A DNA stretch of 9,363 bases from CAZNXE01 sp964576465 (lineage in GTDB: Bacteria; Planctomycetota; Planctomycetia; Pirellulales; JAEUIK01): the NCBI GenBank assembly GCA_964576465.1, contig CAZNXE010000232.1:1-9363 (forward strand). Reading direction: 5' to 3'. Of this stretch, positions 6,280 to 9,363 are shown piece after piece; positions within the stretch are counted from its first letter, which is position 1, and each line of letters begins with the position of its first letter. Both the position numbers and the translations under genes were made by a program. A model generated the notes under the pieces. The model ran no database searches and was not told where the DNA came from. It saw only the letters and a list, made by a program, of their open reading frames with translations.

Positions 6280-6313
6280 GGCATTGCCCACCCATTCTAA
6301 GCGAATGGATGCC
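6280..6313. repeat. Nested inverted repeat, REP-like
   Basis: Outer arms GGCAT (6280-6284) and ATGCC (6309-6313) are perfect complements, and so are inner arms CCATTC (6292-6297) and GAATGG (6303-6308), with loop TAAGC. TGCCCAC (6285-6291) is an asymmetric bulge on the left. An alternative small hairpin, GGC-ATT-GCC, uses the same left side. On the other strand the left side reads GTGGGCAATGCC. I recall GGGCAATGCCC-type palindromes as dispersed intergenic elements in planctomycete genomes, so this may be a degenerate copy. Only one copy is present here, so repeat status is not shown by this window. Confidence 0.35.
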
Positions 6314-6412
6314 CTGTGTGTGAAATCTCTCAGTTGCCCCGCTTCGCTTCATGGTTGACTCTGCAAAATTCAATGCCGCCGTCTGCGAAACATTCGCGAC
6401 TACAACAAAAAC

Positions 6413-6457
6413 CCTGTCTGTAAATTTAGGAAAAACTGGGAGAATTTTCTTGACAGG
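6413..6457. promoter_or_regulatory. Inverted repeat overlapping the candidate -35 box
   Basis: CCTGTC (6413-6418) is the exact complement of GACAGG (6452-6457). Inside it AAATT (6422-6426) matches AATTT (6443-6447), with 3-base and 4-base spacers between the half-arms on the two sides. The right arm contains the last four bases of the TTGACA at 6450-6455. The symmetry and position are what one expects of an operator bound by a dimer, but no regulator is known here. Confidence 0.35.
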
Positions 6458-6476
6458 TGTCGATGTCGTGGATAAG
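6450..6476 (+). promoter_or_regulatory. Candidate sigma-70 promoter of the tyrosinase gene
   Basis: A perfect TTGACA lies at 6450-6455, and GATAAG (6471-6476) matches the -10 consensus at four of six positions after a 15-base spacer, which is shorter than the ideal 17. It would give a leader of about 130 bases before the tyrosinase ATG at 6616. Confidence 0.35.
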
Positions 6477-6602
6477 TTCCACATCGTCTTTTCTTTTCTA
6501 TTCCATGCGAGCCCGTCGAGGCTCCCAACAGAGGTCGTTTCCGCGCAGTTCTGCGTGTGAATGTTGGGGCTATTTTCACGCCATTCGCGCAAGGAGACCG
6601 AC

Positions 6603-6608
6603 AAGGAG
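6603..6608 (+). promoter_or_regulatory. Ribosome binding site of the tyrosinase gene
   Basis: AAGGAG lies 7 bases before ATG 6616. It decides for this start over upstream in-frame codons from 6457, whose translation is arginine- and serine-rich and unlike any domain. It also outweighs the internal ATG 6670, which has no such site. Confidence 0.7.
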
Positions 6609-6615
6609 AACGCTC

Positions 6616-7623
6616 ATGCGTATCGTCCGATTCGGTGAAAAGCACTTGGCTGCATGGCGGCCTATCTTCATGCGTAAGATGACTTTGGTTCTCGGGGTTG
6701 CGGTGGCATGCTGTAGCACCGCAAAGGCTGCACCGCTTCAAATTCGTAAGAACGTCTCAACCTTGAGTGCCGCCGAACGAACCAAGTTCGTTGGTGCAAT
6801 CAAGGCTCTAAAAGCGCGAACTAGTGGCGGCGGTCAAAAGAACTATGACGACTTCGTGAAGATTCACCGCGACGAATTCGACGACGCGCATAACCAAGCC
6901 TCGTTCTTACCCTGGCACAGGAAGTTTATACGATCGATCGAGTTAGAATTCCAAAAAATAGCAGGCTTTGAGAATGTCACCATCCCGTATTGGGACTGGA
7001 CCGTGAATCAGGACAAAACAGCGATTCCCTTCACGGCAGACTTCATGGGAGGTGATGGTGATGACACCAAGGGAGACGAAGTGCAGAATGGTCCATTTGA
7101 GGGAACCGCAAACTGGAAGATTACGGTCACTCCGACAGGCAACGCTGGAAACGAGGCACTGAAGCGTGACATCGGCGATAATGGTGCCACCCTGCCCTCA
7201 GCGGCCAACATTACCACAACTCTTGCCAAGCCAGATTTCGAGAAGTTTTCGGAGGCTCTTGAGTGGGGTGGGGGCGTTACCGGGGCTGGAATGCACAATC
7301 AGGCACACAATTGGGTTGGCGGCCACTTATCCACCCCCGCCATTTCCGTCAATGATCCTTTGTTTTCATTGAACCATGCGTACGTTGACCTCGTCTGGGC
7401 CAAATGGCAGTTTTCCGGCACCGGGCGGCTGTCTGAATATTCAGGCGACAAGACCGATAACTTAGCTGGTCTTGGGATGACTGCTGGAGATGTTCTAGAT
7501 TTCACCAGCCTCGGCTACAAGTACGATATCGTTCCCGAACCTTCGACACTTTCGCTTGCCGCTTTCGGACTGATGGGTCTGGCTGCGTACGGCTGGCGAA
7601 GTAGAAAGAAAGGCGTGGCATAG
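6616..7623 (+). CDS. Exported tyrosinase (type 3 copper oxidase) with PEP-CTERM sorting tail
   Basis: A 335-residue protein predicted to oxidise phenols and/or catechols with O2 outside the cytoplasm. The N-terminus has basic residues and a hydrophobic core (22-33, MTLVLGVAVACC), with probable cleavage after AKA (about 38). The CuA histidines are His84, His92 and His101, the last in the hallmark SFLPWHR (96-102), and IPYWDW follows at 123-128. The CuB histidines are His227 and His231 (MHNQAHNWVGGH) and His254 (FSLNHAYVDLVW). Asn228 sits directly after the first CuB histidine and Glu216 is a candidate for the 'waterkeeper' Glu. Both features go with monophenolase activity in studied tyrosinases. 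The C-terminus is a full PEP-CTERM signal: VPEPS (306-310), a hydrophobic helix (311-327), then RSRKK (328-332), for recognition by an exosortase. No exosortase gene is in view. The gene stands alone and converges on leuS, with 25 bases between the stops. Confidence 0.92.
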   Translation: MRIVRFGEKHLAAWRPIFMRKMTLVLGVAVACCSTAKAAPLQIRKNVSTLSAAERTKFVGAIKALKARTSGGGQKNYDDFVKIHRDEFDDAHNQASFLPWHRKFIRSIELEFQKIAGFENVTIPYWDWTVNQDKTAIPFTADFMGGDGDDTKGDEVQNGPFEGTANWKITVTPTGNAGNEALKRDIGDNGATLPSAANITTTLAKPDFEKFSEALEWGGGVTGAGMHNQAHNWVGGHLSTPAISVNDPLFSLNHAYVDLVWAKWQFSGTGRLSEYSGDKTDNLAGLGMTAGDVLDFTSLGYKYDIVPEPSTLSLAAFGLMGLAAYGWRSRKKGVA

Positions 7624-7648
7624 CCCGGTATTCTCGTCGCTATGCGAT

Positions 7649-9363
7649 CTATTTCACAACAAAATTAACCAAACGCCCCGGTACGACGATCGTTTTGACG
7701 ACGTTCTTGCCTGTCAGCAATTCGGCAATCCCGGAATCGGCCAGCGCGGTCGCTTCCATTTGTTCTCGCGTGCTTTCGGACGGAATGTTCAAGCGGGCAC
7801 GGATCTTCCCGTTGATCTGCACGGGAATCTCGACCGTGTCTTCTTTGATGAGCGACTCGTCGTACTTGGGCCATGGTTCATGGGCCAACGTGGTGTCGTG
7901 CCCCAACAGTTGCCAGAGTTCTTCAGCGATGTGGGGGGCAAATGGCGAAAGGAGCAAGACCAACGTATCCATCGCCTGGCGGGGCCGTGGACGCTGCTTG
8001 GTAAAGAAGTTGGTCGCCTCCATCATCTTGGCGATCGCCGTATTGAAACCCATGTTGTCGAGATCGCCCGTTACCCCTTGGATCGTCTTATGGAGCACAC
8101 GGTTCTGCTCTGCGTTTGGCTCGATGTCTTCGACGTCGGGTGATACCGCCATCGATTCTGCCTGATCGTCGACGATCAATCGCCACACGCGATCGAGAAA
8201 ACCGCGCACACCGTTCACGCCAGACATATTCCAGGGCTTCGTGGCTTCCAGCGGACCCATGAACATCTCGTACAGGCGTAACGCATCGGCGCCATACTCT
8301 TTCACCACGGCGTCGGGGTTCACCACATTGCCGCGGCTCTTCGACATCTTAAAGCTGCGGCTATTCAGGCGAATCGATCCATCGGAGGCCAGCACGAAGT
8401 GTTCGCCCTTTTTCTCGGCAAGATGTGGCTCGACCGAGACAGCACGCAACGTCTGAGCGGTCTTCTTTGAAACCGGTTCCTTCGTCGCATCGTCGGTCGT
8501 CACTTCGGCAGCGCTCACCCATGCTCCGCTCTTATCCTGGAAGCCGGTCATCTCGATCTCGCCGAGAATCATGCCTTGATTGATAAGACGTTGAAAGGGC
8601 TCGGGCTGGGCAATCACACCGCGGTCGAAGAGCACCTTATGCCAGAAGCGGGCATAAAGCAGATGCAGCACGGCATGCTCCGCCCCTCCAATGTATAAAT
8701 CGACCGGCATCCATGCCTTCTCGATTTCCGGATCGATCAGCACTTGATCGTTCTTCGGATCGAGATAGCGCAAGTAGTACCAGCACGACCCGGCCCACTG
8801 CGGCATGGTGTTCGTTTCGCGCCGGTAACGACGACCGTCGATCGTCGTATAGAGCCACTCCTCCGGTGCCTCGGCCCACGGCGGTTCGGGACGCCCGTGC
8901 GGTTTGAAGTTACCCATCTCGGGCAGCTTGACGGGTAACTGTTCCACTGGAACAGGGATGATTTTTCCCGTCGGATTCCCTTCGTCGTCCAACTCATGCA
9001 AGATCGGAAATGGCTCGCCCCAGAAATGTTGCCGACTGAACAACCAATCGCGAAGCTTGTAGTTCACGGCCTCGTGACCGACTCCTTGAGAGGCCAGATC
9101 TTCGGCGATCCGCTGTTTGAATTCCGCGGTCGACGTGCCAGTGTATTGCCCTGAGTTGATCGCCACGCCTTCTCCAGCGAAGGCTGCGCTGCCCGACAAC
9201 ACGGCATCGCGATCGACCGCATCGTCGTCACCAGGGTCAACCACGGCGGTGATCGGCAAGCCAAACATCTCGGCGAACTCGAAGTCACGTGTATCGTGCG
9301 CCGGCACTGCCATGATGGCCCCCGTGCCGTAACCCATCAGTACGTAGTCGGCGATCCAAATCG
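7649..9363 (-). CDS. leuS: Leucyl-tRNA synthetase, C-terminal part (N-terminus beyond window)
   Basis: Charges tRNA-Leu with leucine, a class I synthetase of the cytoplasm. About 570 residues are visible and the frame runs off the right edge, so roughly the first third, including the HIGH motif, is missing. The visible part begins inside the CP1 editing domain (ADYVLMGYGTGAIMAVPAHD, with the conserved Asp of AHDTRD that binds the amino group). It continues through the second half of the Rossmann catalytic core (GSCWYYLRYLDP, YIGGAEHAVLHLLYARFW) and a leucine-specific insertion. Next come KMSKSRGN (KMSKS codons at 8336-8350), the helical anticodon-binding domain (PFAPHIAEELWQLLG), and the small C-terminal domain ending GRLVNFVVK before TAG. 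The ending is normal for the family. No frameshift or lost motif is seen. Promoter and start are outside the window. Confidence 0.97.
   Translation of the reverse strand, partial: IWIADYVLMGYGTGAIMAVPAHDTRDFEFAEMFGLPITAVVDPGDDDAVDRDAVLSGSAAFAGEGVAINSGQYTGTSTAEFKQRIAEDLASQGVGHEAVNYKLRDWLFSRQHFWGEPFPILHELDDEGNPTGKIIPVPVEQLPVKLPEMGNFKPHGRPEPPWAEAPEEWLYTTIDGRRYRRETNTMPQWAGSCWYYLRYLDPKNDQVLIDPEIEKAWMPVDLYIGGAEHAVLHLLYARFWHKVLFDRGVIAQPEPFQRLINQGMILGEIEMTGFQDKSGAWVSAAEVTTDDATKEPVSKKTAQTLRAVSVEPHLAEKKGEHFVLASDGSIRLNSRSFKMSKSRGNVVNPDAVVKEYGADALRLYEMFMGPLEATKPWNMSGVNGVRGFLDRVWRLIVDDQAESMAVSPDVEDIEPNAEQNRVLHKTIQGVTGDLDNMGFNTAIAKMMEATNFFTKQRPRPRQAMDTLVLLLSPFAPHIAEELWQLLGHDTTLAHEPWPKYDESLIKEDTVEIPVQINGKIRARLNIPSESTREQMEATALADSGIAELLTGKNVVKTIVVPGRLVNFVVK

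Larger units (their letters stand above)
6113..6615. other. Divergent intergenic region with several inverted repeats
   Basis: This 503-base stretch separates the acyltransferase start (minus) from the tyrosinase start (plus). I find no convincing gene in it: open frames across it lack ribosome sites and recognisable sequence. It holds hairpins at 6180-6204 and 6280-6313, a perfect small palindrome GCGAA-ACA-TTCGC at 6385-6397, an inverted repeat at 6413-6457, and a candidate tyrosinase promoter at 6450-6476. The promoter of the acyltransferase operon should lie in the left part. I see only weak candidates there, such as TTGCTC with a TATTGA 16 bases further on, read on the minus strand. Confidence 0.6.

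Noticed and set aside
6191..6604. Minus-strand open frame (137 codons) in the 503-base gap
   Set aside because: The translation has no domain and would cross the inverted repeats and the candidate promoter. The GGQC stretch is explained by the palindrome at 6280-6313.
6457..6615. N-terminal extension of the tyrosinase by 53 residues
   Set aside because: It would bury the export signal. The extension is unlike any domain, and a strong AAGGAG precedes ATG 6616.
1..9363. CRISPR array, insertion sequence, prophage or complete tRNA/rRNA gene
   Set aside because: No regularly spaced repeats, transposase or integrase motifs, terminal inverted repeats with target duplications, or cloverleaf folds were seen.

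Overview
The window looks like a piece of a planctomycete chromosome, probably Pirellulales or a relative. This rests on content, not on a database match. There is a secreted heparan-N-sulfatase-type sulfatase with a HEAT-repeat lipoprotein beside it. There is a secreted enzyme with a PEP-CTERM sorting tail, a large sulfotransferase paired with a condensation-fold acyltransferase, and a housekeeping leuS. The genes are spread over both strands in small units.

Layout from left to right. Positions 1-334 hold no complete gene, only a short frame (47-241, +) that reads like the C-terminal end of a HEAT-repeat protein. A minus-strand pair follows: a HEAT-repeat lipoprotein (2056-2649) and then the sulfatase (335-2002), 53 bases apart and probably co-transcribed. 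A 263-base divergent region (2650-2912) carries a direct repeat and small hairpins. It separates this pair from a plus-strand macrodomain gene of the YmdB/MacroD type (2913-3473). That gene converges on a second minus-strand operon: an HHxxxDG acyltransferase (4730-6112) followed after 20 bases by a sulfotransferase (3546-4709). A 503-base gap (6113-6615) has several inverted repeats and a candidate promoter. It lies between this operon and a plus-strand tyrosinase with a signal peptide and PEP-CTERM tail (6616-7623). The window closes with the C-terminal two thirds of leucyl-tRNA synthetase (7649-9363, minus, cut by the right edge), convergent with the tyrosinase.

How the genes may work together. 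The sulfatase and HEAT lipoprotein probably form an envelope or periplasmic unit for desulfating glycans. The acyltransferase and sulfotransferase are best read as two steps in making an acylated, sulfated small molecule or lipid, since the same pair of chemistries occurs in mycobacterial sulfolipid assembly. Product and substrates are unknown. The tyrosinase is predicted to be exported and sorted by an exosortase, giving a copper phenol oxidase at the cell surface. The macrodomain enzyme and LeuRS appear unrelated to their neighbours. The least usual points are the Cys-Ala-Val-Asn-Arg sulfatase signature (Val where Pro is expected), the acyltransferase-sulfotransferase operon, the PEP-CTERM tyrosinase, and the structured region upstream of the tyrosinase.
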